DNA from: Lachnospiraceae bacterium
Lineage (GTDB): Bacteria; Bacillota_A; Clostridia; Lachnospirales; Lachnospiraceae
NCBI GenBank assembly: GCA_016291475.1
Contig: JAEEXJ010000142.1
Location: 1 to 5,481 of the forward strand
Reading direction: 5' to 3'
DNA: 5,481 nt
Below the pieces are notes generated by a model. The model did not search any database and had not been told where the DNA came from. It was given only the letters and a program-made list of their open reading frames with translations. Of the stretch, positions 5,392 to 5,481 are shown in pieces; positions within the stretch are counted from its first letter, which is position 1; the number at the start of each line of letters is the position of its first letter. The translations under genes and the position numbers were made by a program.

Positions 5392-5481
5392 TTACAGATG
5401 AAGAACTCTTTCTTTGATCTCCTGAGTTCTGCCCTGATTCCAGAACTGTGTTCCGATGTATCCGCAGGTTCTGCGCGCTAC
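5392..5481 (-). CDS. nrdD: Anaerobic ribonucleoside-triphosphate reductase, C-terminal end (runs off right edge)
   Basis: Only the last 29 codons and the TAA stop lie in the window. They encode VARRTCGYIGTQFWNQG followed by RTQEIKERVLHL. This is the C-terminal tail of class III ribonucleotide reductase, the oxygen-sensitive glycyl-radical enzyme that makes deoxyribonucleotides under anaerobic conditions. The Gly of RTCGYIG (7th residue of the fragment) corresponds to the radical-bearing glycine (Gly681 in E. coli NrdD, in CGYLG), so the active tail is intact. The enzyme needs the radical-SAM activase NrdG; its gene is not downstream here, so it must be elsewhere. The gene ends in its own hairpin and is not cotranscribed with the AT-rich genes beyond it. 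Recognition is from memory of the family and the fragment is short, but the match is distinctive. Confidence 0.88.
   Translation of the reverse strand, partial: VARRTCGYIGTQFWNQGRTQEIKERVLHL

Noticed and set aside
5129..5401. Plus-strand open frame of 90 codons crossing the AT-rich gap and the nrdD terminator
   Set aside because: It is rich in Tyr, Ile and Phe from AT-rich codons, runs through a terminator hairpin and into the antisense of nrdD, and has no ribosome site; chance in AT-rich DNA is the better explanation.

Overview
The window is bacterial, and every gene I can support is on the minus strand, so the map reads right to left. The end of an anaerobic ribonucleotide reductase (nrdD), a lipoprotein signal typical of Firmicutes sugar-binding proteins, a YesM/YesN-type two-component pair and AGGAGG-type ribosome binding sites suggest an anaerobic clostridial Firmicute. 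Lachnospiraceae (Butyrivibrio/Roseburia-like) is my best guess. It rests on protein style alone, not on a search.

Layout from the right edge to the left: (1) the last 29 codons of nrdD (5481-5392), followed by a hairpin terminator; (2) an AT-rich gap of about 180 bases; (3) a gene of 234-238 codons for an unnamed protein with an R-x4-H motif and a helical layout that suggest a HEPN-like domain; (4) a gene for a 429-residue protein with an N-terminal HNH nuclease domain and five degenerate tandem repeats of about 60 residues (HNH-associated repeat type), closed by its own terminator; (5) a 281-base gap with the terminator, a weak tiny ORF, an 8+8 dyad and a near-consensus promoter; (6) a membrane sensor kinase (YesM type, GTG start) and, 19 bases on, its AraC-type response regulator (YesN type); (7) the first 63 codons of a lipoprotein that looks like an ABC-transporter sugar-binding protein, running off the left edge.

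The left part (about 1-2750) and the nrdD end look like ordinary chromosomal DNA with mixed base composition. The stretch between them (about 2820-5350) is visibly AT-rich: hand counts of single 60-base lines give 32 G+C at 841-900, but 18 at 3661-3720 and 15 at 4621-4680. It carries only the HEPN-like gene and the HNH-repeat gene and is bordered by two closely related hairpins. I read it as an accessory insert between nrdD and the two-component operon. The kinase and regulator probably sense an extracellular carbohydrate or related ligand and control the adjacent transporter. The HEPN-like/HNH pair could be a small defence or selfish module; that is inference and no function is shown by the sequence.
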